DNA of 64,000 bases from Hermatobates lingyangjiaoensis (GCA_026182355.1 JAPFBL010000237.1:62001-126000), one strand, 5' to 3'; positions 42,640-55,505 are shown, numbered from the stretch's first letter. Notes: generated by a model not told the origin, from the letters alone. Made by a program: numbers and translations.

Positions 42640-42756
42640 TGAGTCCTATGATGTAACCTGCAGATGATCACTAAGTGTTCAAATCGCCTTGCTCTTTACG
42701 CCCGTCTATTTCCCTTCAATCATGAGTAAATACCACGCAATAAGGAATTGCATGGC
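42640..42756. repeat. Inverted, diverged copy of the right part of segment A
   Basis: ATGAGTAAATACCACGCAAT + AAGGAATTGCA is the inverse of TGCAATCCGTTATTATGTGG + TATTTACTCAT at 38547-38577, and CAGATGATCACTAAGTGTTC parallels the inverted hammerhead-like core at 38623-38654. So 38547-42756 is bracketed by inverted repeats. Confidence 0.6.
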
Positions 42757-42768
42757 TCGTGACATATT

Positions 42769-44369
42769 GTTTATTTAGACATTCTGGTTCGATGTCTCTG
42801 GTATGTTGGCTATGGACGTGGTTTTCTACTACCTTTTTCTTTGAATGTGTTTATTTCGACATTCTAGTTCGATGTCTCTGGTATGTTGGCTATGGACGTG
42901 GTTTTCTACTACCTTTTTCTTTGAATGTGTTTATTTCGACATTCTAGTTCGATGTCTCTGGTATGTTGGCTATGGACGTGGTTTTCTACTACCTTTTTCT
43001 TTGAATGTGTTTATTTCGACATTCTAGTTCGATGTCTCTGGTATGTTGGCTAAGGACGTGGTTTTCTACTACCTTTTTCTTTGAATGTGTTTATTTCGAC
43101 ATTCTAGTTCGATATCTCTGGTATGTTGGCTATGGACGTGGTTTTCTACTACCTTTTTCTTTGAATGTGTTTATTTCGACATTCTGGTTCGATGTCTCTG
43201 GTATGTTGGCTATGGACGTGGTTTTCTACTACCTTTTTCTTTGAATGTGTTTATTTCGACATTCTGGTTCGATGTCTCTGGTATGTTGGCTATGGACGTG
43301 GTTTTCTACTACCTTTTTCTTTGAATGTGTTTATTTCGACATTCTGGTTCGATGTCTCTGGTATGTTGGCTATGGACGTGGTTTTCTACTACCTTTTTCT
43401 TTGAATGTGTTTATTTCGACATTCTGGTTCGATGTCTCTGGTATGTTGGCTATGGACGTGGTTTTCTACTACCTTTTTCTTTGAATGTGTTTATTTCGAC
43501 ATTCTGGTTCGATGTCTCTGGTATGTTGGCTATGGACGTGGTTTTCTACTACCTTTTTCTTTGAATGTGTTTATTTCGACATTCTAGTTCGATATCTCTG
43601 GTATGTTGGCTATGGACGTGGTTTTCTACTACCTTTTTCTTTGAATGTGTTTATTTCGACATTCTAGTTCGATGTCTCTGGTATGTTGGCTATGGACGTG
43701 GTTTTCTACTACCTTTTTCTTTGAATGTGTTTATTTCGACATTCTAGTTCGATATCTCTGGTATGTTGGCTATGGACGTGGTTTTCTACTACCTTTTTCT
43801 TTGAATGTGTTTATTTCGACATTCTAGTTCGATGTCTCTGGTATGTTGGCTATGGACGTGGTTTTCTACTACCTTTTTCTTTGAATGTGTTTATTTCGAC
43901 ATTCTAGTTCGATATCTCTGGTATGTTGGCTATGGACGTGGTTTTCTACTACCTTTTTCTTTGAATGTGTTTATTTCGACATTCTGGTTCGATGTCTCTG
44001 GTATGTTGGCTATGGACGTGGTTTTCTACTACCTTTTTCTTTGAATGTGTTTATTTCGACATTCTGGTTCGATGTCTCTGGTATGTTGGCTATGGACGTG
44101 GTTTTCTACTACCTTTTTCTTTGAATGTGTTTATTTCGACATTCTGGTTCGATGTCTCTGGTATGTTGGCTATGGACGTGGTTTTCTACTACCTTTTTCT
44201 TTGAATGTGTTTATTTCGACATTCTGGTTCGATGTCTCTGGTATGTTGGCTATGGACGTGGTTTTCTACTACCTTTTTCTTTGAATTGTTTATTTCGACA
44301 TTCGTTCGATGTCTCTGGTATTTGGCTATGACGGGTTCTACTACCTTTTTCTTGAATGTGTTTATTTCG
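42769..44369. repeat. 80-bp satellite array 1 (20 units)
   Basis: The unit includes GTTTATTTCGACATTCTGG, TTCGATGTCTCTGGTATG, TTGGCTATGGACGTGG and TTTTCTACTACCTTTTTC. Diagnostic variants are CTGG/CTAG, GATG/GATA and CTATGG/CTAAGG. Units 6-10 and 16-19 are identical CTGG types, while 11-15 alternate CTAG-GATA and CTAG-GATG. The last unit (about 44281-44369) carries only deletions. Overlapping 60-79-codon frames arise because 80 is not a multiple of 3, so one reading passes through three frames in 240 bp. Confidence 0.97.
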
Positions 44370-44550
44370 TTGTTCACCACTAAACAAAGTGATTTATTAC
44401 TTAATTATCTTAATTGCTTTTTTACAATATTCATCATATTGTATTTTTGGCAACTTGTTAACATTTTATTTAAACATAAAATCATTTATAAATCTACTGC
44501 TATGTTTTCTATGCATGTAACATTACTACTCCTTTTTTTAATTTTTTTCA
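44370..44550. other. Diverged link between array 1 and segment B
   Basis: TTCACCACTAAACAAAGTG and CATATTGTATTTTTGGCAAC align only loosely with 49555-49800, unlike the near-identical sequence that follows. No gene. Confidence 0.6.
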
Positions 44551-45161
44551 TAATTCTCTAAAAATGAATCACGTTTTCTATGGTTTTATAAAACTTTCTT
44601 GAATTATGTTGTATTGAAGAAAAAAAGAAGTACCTTGTATTTTACCAGCAATATTAAATATGAAATAATGGTTAAATAATGTTTTTAGAAATATTGTTTT
44701 TGAAAAAAATTAAAACTTAATTGTAATAAAAAACAAAAACATTATTGAAAAAAATAATAAATGAAATCTAATTTAATCTTCTAAGCAGGTACTCGTAAAT
44801 TTGAATAAGCAGCGAAATACTCTATGGTGTAAAATGTTATGCAAATATTTTTCCTGTTTTGTTCACGTTTTTAGTTTAATTAGTAGACGAAGCGTAACAA
44901 AATACGTCAGAGTTTGCTCAACGAGTCGACAATGATGAGCTCGAAAACGCTCGACTTTGTACTTGAGTGCTAAAATATTTACTTTAAAATTCTCTTCGGG
45001 GTAGCATATATTAATAAAACTAACAGTTTTAAATATATTAATCAAATATTTTTTGTAACTATTTATATTTTTCTGACGAAACATTATAACTCAATTATAA
45101 CCCTATATCCTCAATAACAAAACATACAATAGAATAGAAGACGTCAAGAACAATGTTTTGA

Positions 45162-45204
<43 letters not shown>

Positions 45205-46817
45205 CATAACGAAACATTTAAATTAATACCTGGACAATTATATTAAAGTGTCAAATGGTTTTAATATTGAAATATTCAACGTCTGGTGGGTTAGTTGGTA
45301 GTGCAGACAGTCCGAAATCACGGATGAAAAAGGTTTCTATTGGTAGTTTCGCTACGATAACTTTTAACGACTTCAGGTGATATTAACAAATATTTTCGAG
45401 TTTTGAAAAAATTCTTGTTTTTTTTTCCAAAACTACAAAAAATCTTTCTATTTTATGAAAATATTATTTAAATAAATAATGAATAGAAAAGAAAAATATG
45501 ATATTCTTTTTTTTTTGTGTTAAAATTATTTTGCACAATGTTTATCACTTGTTTTTTTAAGAACAGACTGTGCTAACGATTTAAAAGGGATAGAAGGTAA
45601 TGCATTTATTGTGCGGATAATTGAGTCAGATAATGAAGCATTGAAATCTACTGAGCTAATTTACCTGCTAAAAAAGACCAAGGGTATATACCAAGGCCAC
45701 GGTAATGATAATGATGATGGTCATCCCATTACCTCAACTGATCCATAAAAACATTCCAGAACATCAAAATTATTACTACTACGACTTTATAAAACTGATT
45801 AAAACCAAAGAAAAATAGATGACCAACCATGACAGTTTACAAAGATACAATAAAGAACAACGAATAAATGCTTTTGTTGAAATTTATTGAAGTCATGGAA
45901 AATGGTAGTTTTATTTTTATGGAAAATACATATAATTTAGATGGATATTCGGACGCAATTTTATATATTTTTTTTTTTTAGATCAGCGTATATCGGTTTA
46001 AAAAAAATTACTGGTTATTAGCCCATGTTTTTTTCATGCACAAGAATTAAAATGTTCTTACTTCACGTAAAATTTCTTAACAATTTTTAGTAACTATAAT
46101 ATAAACCAAGTTGATGGAGCTTCTAAAAATAATATATAAGTAAAGATGAGAAACAAACAGAAAAATATGATGTTGACGAAAAGTCTAAATTGTCTCCACC
46201 CTTGTATCAAGAAGAAATATCAAGAGAGAAAAGATATATGATATTAAGTCTAAAGCTAAATATATTCGACAAAGAAGGAAATATTATAACCTCAAAGCGA
46301 AATGGCAAAAAAATCAGGCAAAGCATAAATATAACACAATATTGGGGTTTACCTACATAAACCAATGTAGTTATTGACATAAATAGAATTAAAGTTAGGT
46401 ATAAAAATGTACCTGAAGGTAGAAAACAATTTAAATTGAAAATAATTTTTATTTACAGATGACAAGAATGTTAAAATTACGGTTAATAAATAATGTAAAA
46501 TAATAATAAGGTTCTATGAAAAAGAAAGCAATAAAACTCATTTCAAAGATTAGTATTATCACACATCACTGGGTGATCACACAAATCACAGGATGATCAC
46601 ACATCATTCTTAACTGGAGAAAATTTTCGACTAGTAATTCTAGTAACAGTCTAGTTGAAGGTTTTGTCCGTTAAGACCGGTTAAAAGGTTTTAAAATATA
46701 ACCAAAACGTCAGGAACGATATTTTGATTATTGAACCTAGAAAATTGACCGAATCCCGATTAGAGAAACACATACATACACACACAACACACACACATAT
46801 ATATAAATATATATATA

Positions 46818-46943
46818 TATTGTATGTTTGTTATTGAGGGCTAGGTCATATAAAAGAAAATTAAACTCCTTCCTAGGCCAACGTTTCCTAGGAAAGAGTT
46901 TATTTTCATTTATTTGACCTAGTCCTCAATAACAAACATACAA
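46818..46943. repeat. Palindromic element in segment B
   Basis: TTGTATGTTTGTTATTGAGG...CTTCCTAGG is inverted to CCTAGGAAAGAG...CCTCAATAACAAACATACAA, with loop CCAACGTTT. The minus strand reads CCTAGGAAACGTTGG, like a hammerhead GAAACGTTGG half. A half-copy is at 45082-45165. The duplicate is at 52075-52202. Confidence 0.75.
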
Positions 46944-47046
46944 TAGAATAGAAGAGGTCAAGAACAATTTTTGGAGAATATATATACATATATATATATA
47001 TATTTATATATATATATATATTATATATATTATATTATATATATAT

Positions 47047-47260
47047 GATCAAACCACAATATGAAACAGGAAAACAAGACTAAGATCATTCAACCGTAAC
47101 AAGCGGTCTTCGTCAGAGTCAAAAACACCACTTTGATGAAAACTCAACTTTGACTCTGACGAAGACCACTTGTTACGATTGAAAGATCTTCGTCTTGTTC
47201 TCCCATTGCATATTGTGGTTTGATCATTGATTGATATTTCACATGTTTATGTGAAATATT
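47047..47260. mobile_element. Foldback family A copy in segment B
   Basis: Inverted arms GATCAAACCACAATATGAAAC...CGGTCTTCGTCAGAG and CTCTGACGAAGACCAC...GGTTTGATCATTGATTG. The right side continues GATATTTCACATGTTTATGTG, so the long outer arm is on the right in this copy. Duplicate at 52304-52517. A TA tract borders it on the left. Confidence 0.85.
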
Positions 47261-47525
47261 TTTATAAATATGAAGTACACAACTACATAGAAAAAAGCAA
47301 ACGATAAAAATGGCATTTCAATTTATGTCATAAGAAAATAAATAAAGTGAAAACAATGAATGTAACATAAAAGTTATACAGAAGGAAGGTAATGAAACAA
47401 CTGAAGAAATCAGGTTACAGTATAAATTACGAAAAAAATATGATATTCTAGCTTTATTCTAATATAAATACTTTTCTTAATTAGTGTACAGACTTCATGA
47501 CACCAGTTATAATGAATAATTTAGA

Positions 47526-47790
47526 CTAATAAGAATATTTGGCTGTGAGGTTAATCGGTAAACATTGTTCGATGTTTTTGATGTATTGAATGAGTCGTAA
47601 ATATAGTTCAGGAGTGCAATTAAAAATGGATGATTCATTAGTTGGGAGAAAAGGAAACCTTTTCTTAGAGTTCCATATGGTAGCTGACTTTCCTCTAATT
47701 AGGGTATTTCCAGTACCTACTAATTCCCTATAGCTTGACAAAAAAAATCCATTGATTCTCTCTCTACCTTATTCTTTTCCTTGGCACTAA
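47526..47790 (-). other. Unrecognised ORF in segment B
   Basis: The minus frame is open upstream of its ATG and includes FFLSSYRELVGTGNTLIRG and WNSKKRFPFLPTNES, ending at TAA. Composition is less biased than surrounding chance frames, so it may be a decayed transposon protein. The duplicate (52809-53000) is shortened by a 1-base change. No family can be named. Confidence 0.3.
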
Positions 47791-48063
47791 ACAATTACTG
47801 CTTTGACCTTTATTACAAATCCTTCAATATATACTTTCCTTTTCGACACAAAACAAGTACGGCTGTTCTTAACAACATATCATCAATGTTCTATACTATA
47901 TTATGAAAAAAAAATATTCATTCTAATCATTTGGAATTAAAAATGGTTACCAATTAAATATATGTCGTATATGTACCATATACGAGTATGGCACGTACTA
48001 AGTGGTGGCACTTTTTAAGGAATAAGCTGAAATACTGTCAATGGGAAATAATAGCCAACAAAT

Positions 48064-48665
48064 ATTTCTTCCACTTCTTATTAAGTAAATTCAAATGTTA
48101 ATGCAAACTTTTAATTTAAATCTCAAGAAATTATTATCTGGCATACCTCAAAATAGATTGACAAACAATTTAAAACTAAAGTTGTAAAATTTATATTAAA
48201 ACTTTACGTTTCATATAAAAATATGGATTAGTTGATTTTTTAAAAAATAAATAAAACTTATACACAGGCAGTAATTCAGGTATAAAGTACTAACGAAGTC
48301 TATTCTCAGCAAAGACTGACTTTCCTTGTAATAAGTTTTCATACTTTTTCTTCGTTTAATCAAAGTTACAAGAAGGTAAACAATGAAAACACTCGTATCG
48401 ACTGAGAAAATAAGTGTAACCTTGCAGTTAAAAGTTTTGCTTGATACGAGTAAATTGACTATAAACGTAAACAATATCAATATATTCAACTCTTAGTAAT
48501 TACTTATTGATTTCTGAGGTAGTGCAATCCGTTATTATGTGGTATTTACTCATTTTAGGGTAAAAAATATATACAACTTCACATATACAACTTTATAGTC
48601 AAACGTTTCGAACACATAGTGTTCTTCATCAGGCATAAAAATAAAAAAACATAATTACATCACAG
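48064..48665. repeat. Duplicated segment A, copy 2
   Basis: Apparently identical to 38085-38686. Its left edge joins segment B at AAATATTT (microhomology with AAATTT in the other copy). Its right edge runs directly into satellite array 2 after CATCACAG, where copy 1 continues ATTTATCAACTT. Confidence 0.93.
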
Positions 48666-49554
48666 TTTATTTCGACATTCTAGTTCGATGTCTCTGGTAT
48701 GTTGGCTAAGGACGTGGTTTTCTACTACCTTTTTCTTTGAATGTGTTTATTTCGACATTCTAGTTTGATATCTCTGGTATGTTGGCTATGGACGTGGTTT
48801 TCTACTACCTTTTTCTTTGAATGTGTTTATTTCGACATTCTGGTTCGATGTCTCTGGTATGTTGGCTATGGACGTGGTTTTCTACTACCTTTTTCTTTGA
48901 ATGTGTTTATTTCGACATTCTGGTTCGATGTCTCTGGTATGTTGGCTATGGACGTGGTTTTCTACTACCTTTTTCTTTGAATGTGTTTATTTCGACATTA
49001 TAGTTCGATATCTCTGGTATGTTGGCTATGGACGTGGTTTTCTACTACCTTTTTCTTTGAATGTGTTTATTTCGACATTCTAGTTCGATGTCTCTGGTAT
49101 GTTGGCTATGGACGTGGTTTTCTACTACCTTTTTCTTTGAATGTGTTTATTTCGACATTCTAGTTCGATATCTCTGGTATGTTGGCTATGGACGTGGTTT
49201 TCTACTACCTTTTTCTTTGAATGTGTTTATTTCGACATTCTAGTTCGATGTCTCTGGTATGTTGGCTAAGGACGTGGTTTTCTACTACCTTTTTCTTTGA
49301 ATGTGTTTATTTCGACATTCTAGTTTGATATCTCTGGTATGTTGGCTATGGACGTGGTTTTCTACTACCTTTTTCTTTGAATGTGTTTATTTCGACATTC
49401 TGGTTCGATGTCTCTGGTATGTTGGCTATGGACGTGGTTTTCTACTACCTTTTTCTTTGAATGTGTTTATTTCGACATTCTGGTTCGATGTCTCTGGTAT
49501 GTTGGCTATGGACGTGGTTTTCTACTACCTTTTTCTTTGAATGTGTTTATTTCG
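48665..49554. repeat. 80-bp satellite array 2 (about 11 units)
   Basis: Same unit as array 1. It has a higher-order pattern: a four-unit block (CTAG/CTAAGG; CTAGTTTGATA; CTGG; CTGG) at 48665 recurs at 49225, 560 bp (7 units) later. The last unit is intact, unlike array 1. Confidence 0.97.
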
Positions 49555-49800
49555 TTGTCCACCACTAAACAATCCTTATTGATGGTTATTTACCGTTGCA
49601 GGATTCTCTTTTTTCTTTATTTACACCTCTTAATAGCCCCTTCAATATCCATATTGTATTTTTCGGCAACTTGTTAAGCATTTGTATTTACAACAATAAA
49701 AAAGTCATTTATATAAAATTAATTGCTTGTTTAAAATCTAAATGCATGTAAAATAAACATAAATAACGTAAACTCTGCTATTTTTTAATTATTTTTTTAA

Positions 49801-50409
49801 TAATTCTCTAAAAATGAATCACGTTTTCTATGGTTTTATAAAACTTTCTTGAATTATGTTGTATTGAAGAAAAAAAGAAGTACCTTGTATTTTACCAGCA
49901 ATATTAAATATGAAATAATGGTTAAATAATGTTTTTAGAAATATTGTTTTTGAAAAAAATTAAAACTTAATTGTAATAAAAAACAAAAACATTATTGAAA
50001 AAAATAATAAATGAAATCTAATTTAATCTTCTAAGCAGGTACTCGTAAATTTGAATAAGCAGCGAAATACTCTATGGTGTAAAATGTTATGCAAATATTT
50101 TTCCTGTTTTGTTCACGTTTTTAGTTTAATTAGTAGACGAAGCGTAACAAAATACGTCAGAGTTTGCTCAACGAGTCGACAATGATGAGCTCGAAAACGC
50201 TCGACTTTGTACTTGAGTGCTAAAATATTTACTTTAAAATTCTCTTCGGGGTAGCATATATTAATAAAACTAACAGTTTTAAATATATTAATCAAATATT
50301 TTTTGTAACTATTTATATTTTTCTGACGAAACATTATAACTCAATTATAACCCTATATCCTCAATAACAAAACATACAATAGAATAGAAGACGTCAAGAA
50401 CAATGTTTT

Positions 50410-50451
<42 letters not shown>

Positions 50452-52234
50452 ATATATAATGATCAAACGAAACATTTAAATTAATACCTGGACAATTATA
50501 TTAAAATGTCAAATGGTTTTAATATTGAAATATTCAACGTCTGGTGGGTTAGTAGCGCAGACTGTCGGAAATCAGGGATGCAAAAGGTTTTTATTGGTAG
50601 TTTTGCTACGATAACTCTTAACGACTTCAGGTGATATTAACAAATATTTTCGAGTTTTGAAAAAATTCTTGTTTTTTTTTCCAAAACTACAAAAAATCTT
50701 TCTATTTTATGAAAATATTATTTAAATAAATAATGAATAGAAAAGAAAAATATGATATTCTTTTTTTTTGTGTTAAAATTATTTTGCACAATGTTTATCA
50801 CTTGTTTTTATAAGAACAGATTATGCTAACGATTTAAAAGGGATAGAAGGTAATGCATTTATTGTGCGGATAATTGAGTCAGATAATGAAGCATTGAAAT
50901 CTACTGAGCTAATTTACCTGCTAAAAAAGACCAAGGGTATATACCAAGGCCACGGTAATGATAATGATGATGGTCATCCCATTACCTCAACTGATCCATA
51001 AAAACATTCCAGAACATCAAAATTATTACTACTACGACTTTATAAAACTGATTAAAACCAAAGAAAAATAGATGACCAACCATGACAGTTTACAAAGATA
51101 CAATAAAGAACAACGAATAAATGCTTTTGTTGAAATTTATTGAAGTCATGGAAAATGGTAGTTTTATTTTTATGGAAAATACATATAATTTAGATGGATA
51201 TTCGGACGCAATTTTATATATTTTTTTTTTTTAGATCAGCGTATATCGGTTTAAAAAAAAATTACTGGTTATTAGCCCATGTTTTTTTCATGCACAAGAA
51301 TTAAAATGTTCTTACTTCACGTAAAATTTCTTAACAATTTTTAGTAACTATAATATAAACCAAGTTGATGGAGCTTCTAAAAATAATATATAAGTAAAGA
51401 TGAGAAACAAACAGAAAAATATGATGTTGACGAAAAGTCTAAATTGTCTCCACCCTTGTATCAAAGAAGAAAATATCAAGAGAGAAAAGATATATGATAT
51501 TAAGTCTAAAGCTAAATATATTCGACAAAGAAGGAAATATTATAACCTCAAAGCGAAATGGCAAAAAAATCAGGCAAAGCATAAATATAACACAATATTG
51601 GGGTTTACCTACATAAACCAATGTAGTTATTGACATAAATAGAATTAAAGTTAGGTATAAAAATGTACCTGAAGGTAGAAAACAATTTAAATTGAAAATA
51701 ATTTTTATTTACAGATGACAAGAATGTTAAAATTACGGTTAATAAATAATGTAAAATAATAATAAGGTTCTATGAAAAAGAAAGCAATAAAACTCATTTC
51801 AAAGATTAGTATTATCACACATCACTGGGTGATCACACAAATCACAGGATGATCACACATCATTCTTAACTGGAGAAAATTTTCGACTAGTAATTCTAGT
51901 AACAGTCTAGTTGAAGGTTTTGTCCCGTTAAGACCGGTTAAAAGGTTTTAAAATATAACCAAAACGTCAGGAACGATATTTTGATTATTGAACCTAGAAA
52001 ATTGACCGAATCCCGATTAGAGAACACATACATACACACACACACACACACACATATATATAAATATATATATATATTGTATGTTTGTTATTGAGGGCTA
52101 GGTCATATAAAAGAAAATTAACTCCTTCCTAGGCCAACGTTTCCTAGGAAAGAGTTTATTTTCATTTATTTGACCTAGTCCTCAATAACAAAACATACAA
52201 TAGAATAGAAGAGGTCAAGAACAATTTTTGGAGA

Positions 52235-52307
<73 letters not shown>

Positions 52308-53326
52308 CAAACCACAATATGAAACAGGAAAACAAGACTAAGATCATTCAACCGTAACAAGCGGTCTTCGTCAGAGTCAAAAACACCACTTTGATGAAAA
52401 CTCACTTTGACTCTGACGAAGACCACTTGTTACGATTGAAAGATCTTCGTCTTGTTCTCCCATTGCATATTGTGGTTTGATCATTGATTGATATTTCACA
52501 TGTTTATGTGAAATATTTTTATAAATATGAAGTACACAACTACATAGAAAAAAGCAAACGATAAAAATGGCATTTCAATTTATGTCATAAGAAAATAAAT
52601 AAAGTGAAAACAATGAATGTAACATAAAAGTTATACAGAAGGAAGGTAATGAAACAACTGAAGAAATCAGGTTACAGTATAAATTACGAAAAAAATATGA
52701 TATTCTAGCTTTATTCTAATATAAATACTTTTCTTAATTAGTGTACAGACTTCATGAACACCAGTTATAATGAATAATTTAGACTAATAAGAATATTTGG
52801 CTGTGAGGTTAATCCGGTAAACATTGTTCGATGTTTTTGATGTATTGAATGAGTCGTAAATATAGTTCAGGAGTGCAATTAAAAATGGATGATTCATTAG
52901 TTGGGAGAAAAGGAAACCTTTTCTTAGAGTTCCATATGGTAGCTGACTTTCCTCTAATTAGGGTATTTCCAGTACCTACTAATTCCCTATAGCTTGACAA
53001 AAAAAATCCATTGATTCTCTCTCTACCTTATTCTTTTCCTTGGCACTAAACAATTACTGCTTTGACCTTTATTACAAATCCTTCAATATATACTTTCCTT
53101 TTCGACACAAAACAAGTACGGCTGTTCTTAACAACATATCATCAATGTTCTATACTATATTATGAAAAAAAAATATTCATTCTAATCATTTGGAATTAAA
53201 AATGGTTACCAATTAAATATATGTCGTATATGTACCATATACGAGTATGGCACGTACTAAGTGGTGGCACTTTTTAAGGAATAAGCTGAAATACTGTCAA
53301 TGGGAAATAATAGCCAACAAATATTT
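49801..53326. repeat. Duplicated segment B, copy 2
   Basis: It aligns with 44551-48067. At its right end it continues TATTTGGTATTGTAGACCAA, which is also seen, diverged, at 56140-56245, so this is the ancestral continuation and the B1/A2 junction is the derived one. Confidence 0.95.
52234..52304. repeat. (TA)n tract in segment B copy 2
   Basis: A nearly pure TA run. Its counterpart at 46977-47047 is interrupted by TTA and TTTA steps. Confidence 0.93.
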
Positions 53327-53572
53327 GGTATTGTAGACCAAATTAAAAAAAAAAACCCCTCTTAAAGCTGAGAAGTACTTTTGATAGCTGGGCATTGATA
53401 TATGGGTAAATATTTGGTATATGGAGTCGAACGTCTCCTAGAAAGTTGAAGTTGTTCGACTACCCAAATGTTTCCAAAGACTCAGTCACCATTATTTTAT
53501 TGAAAATACTCTAATCTACGAGTATAACATTAATAATGATAGTAGTAGTAGTAGTAGTAGAGGCAACACTGT

Positions 53573-53863
53573 TGATTGCAGTTCCTGTCCTACAAGAGAA
53601 CAAAATAAGCTGAACATTGGGTTCATTGTGATACCACACAATGAAAATTAATTCTACATTGGGAGTCCTAAAGTTTCCTTTAATACAAGTGTATTTAGAG
53701 CAGGGATCTTCAAGGAGTACCTCTGACATCGTATTGGCTCAGGACCGACGGCCGTCCTCTCCTAGGGACGACGGGCTCATATTTATTCACCTTCCACGTG
53801 AATAAATCCAGGGCCAGGTGGGTACAGATGGGAATATGTAACCACTAAGCTAACCTGGCCCCC
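53573..53863 (-). repeat. SINE with deleted B box
   Basis: The head at 53863 reads GGGGCCAGGTTAGCTTAGTGG. The region that should hold the B box is shortened to ATTCCCATCTGTACCC. The body (GATCCCTGCTCTAAATACAC) and the distal part are kept. A (TAG)n run abuts the tail side at about 53539-53560. Confidence 0.82.
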
Positions 53864-55200
53864 TATTGATGATGGAATTAAGTTTCTTTACTGTATTTAT
53901 TGGATTCTTAGTTTCTTAAATTCAGTGTTTCTTCAACAGCTATATTTTCAAAGTCGGAAAACCCACATAAATTCTTAAGCTATATATCAATTAATGTTAA
54001 TTAATTTGTTGTTGACAGGTTACAGATTTTGATTTAAAGTAGGATGAAGATTGGCATCATTGACAGTATTTTTCCCTATTATATTAGAAATAGTCTTGAT
54101 TTTTTTAAAGATTCCTTCAATTAGAAATTCAACCAATTTAAAAAGGCCTGGACTAGTGTTTCCTGAATATTTATATGATGTGTTATTGTGACAATTCTGT
54201 ATATGAGTATATGACAATTTTGTATATATCTGAAGATATATATTCAGTATGGATTATGTGGAGATGAAATAAGAAGAAAATAAAAAGATGGCAAAAGTGA
54301 TAATAATGTTGACAGTTTGTTCAACTTATGTTTAGTATAGGGACAAGTTTATGATGTCCTTCCTATAAGGGAGATAAAACAGCTTTATTAGCAACTTTAC
54401 CAATAAGATTGTCAAGGGCACCAAAGCTGGATACGTGAGGTGAATTAGAGGGCATTAAACTACACGTGTTCGGAATAAAATCTAATACACCTAATAATCT
54501 GAGGGCGAGGTGGCTCGAATCGAAGCTGTTGGCTTCAGCTCTCTGTTGGTAATGTTTGCTTAAGCTGTTTTAGAACTTCACACAAGTCGATTTAACTAAC
54601 ATCCCAGAAGACATATGTTTGGAGAAATGAATTAACTTTTGTAATTTAAGAAGTTTTAGCTTTTAATCTTAACCATCCTATAGCTTAAAATGTTTGCTTC
54701 TTTTTGTTATCTGAGCATATATCTTGTACTGTTCATTATGGATATGTTTACCTATTCTGTTAACTAATGTGTAACACAATATACATAATTTAAAATTTAA
54801 ATTCTGTACATTAACAAAGATATCTATACGAAGTATCGACTATGAAGCAGAAACAAAATAAGTGTTTCTTTGGACTCAGTCAGTTCTTCAGGTTCAAATT
54901 AAAATCTATTTACCAACGTTTCAGCTTTAATTTAAAAAAACTTTTTCATAGTCCTATAAAACAGAGAAAACATAAGAAAAATTCAATAACTGAAAAATCA
55001 ACCATATATAATTTAACCATATATAATTTATAACCATATATAAAAATCGCGTTTGAATTTTTTTGACTTATTATGTATTGTTAATTTTAGAATGATAGCA
55101 TTTTTTCCTTATATTTACTCTAATTTGTAGGCCTAATCTTTTAAATAAAAATCAAAAAGTTAGCAATGAAAGTTTAATTTGAGCTGAAGACCTGTCCGAG
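53864..55200. other. Unannotated DNA
   Basis: A small CTGAAGATATATATTCAG hairpin at about 54229 recalls the ribozyme-like cores but lacks the GAAA half. ORFs at 54020-54217 and 54842-55033 have no domain. Confidence 0.35.
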
Positions 55201-55217
55201 TCCTGATAAGATTTTAT

Positions 55218-55221
55218 TTTG

Positions 55222-55279
<58 letters not shown>

Positions 55280-55282
55280 ATG
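55218..55282. repeat. (TA)n tract
   Basis: A TA run interrupted by TAATA near 55250. It borders the half-foldback at 55283-55490. Confidence 0.92.
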
Positions 55283-55490
55283 TCTGTTTATATCTTCTAT
55301 TAATTCTATACTTTAAGACCGGGTACGGGGGCAGCACTGGCAGTTGCTGTGTCGGTTACTTGCAGTTAAGTCTACAACGTGCTTGGTCTCCCTTTCTCTT
55401 TTCTCCTGAAGGCGGATTACCCAAAAATTTGAGTCTGTAAGTGTTTTTCCTAACTCTGTATGCTACTCTTCTTGAATTTTGAACTCGTAT
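55283..55490 (+). repeat. Half foldback with hammerhead-like core
   Basis: TCTCCTGAAGGCGGATTACC then CAAAAATTTGAGTCTGTAAG corresponds, inverted, to the core at about 10095-10130 (CTGAAGACGGATCATCCGAA). The N9 A and G12 positions are mutated here. Confidence 0.6.
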
Positions 55491-55505
55491 ATATATATAT
55501 ATATA

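Larger units (their letters stand above)
44551..48067. repeat. Duplicated segment B, copy 1 (about 3.5 kb)
   Basis: It aligns end to end with 49801-53326, mostly identical. Differences are mainly homopolymer or TA/CA-length changes plus a cluster of substitutions around 45285-45350. It contains (TA)n tracts, a foldback at 46818-46943 and a family-A foldback at 47047-47260. The ORFs inside (for example 47526-47741 minus, 71 codons) have no recognised domain. Confidence 0.95.

Noticed and set aside
42759..44561. Many overlapping 60-118-codon ORFs with repeated peptide (CLFRHSGSMSLVCWLWTWF...)
   Set aside because: They are frames of the 80-bp satellite; the same reading passes through all three frames every 240 bp, with no start/stop or splice context.
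45283..45350. tRNA-like string (GGTGGGTTAGTTGGTAGTGC) in segment B
   Set aside because: The copy at 50540 differs at key positions and no acceptor or T-arm pairing was found; at most a SINE head remnant.
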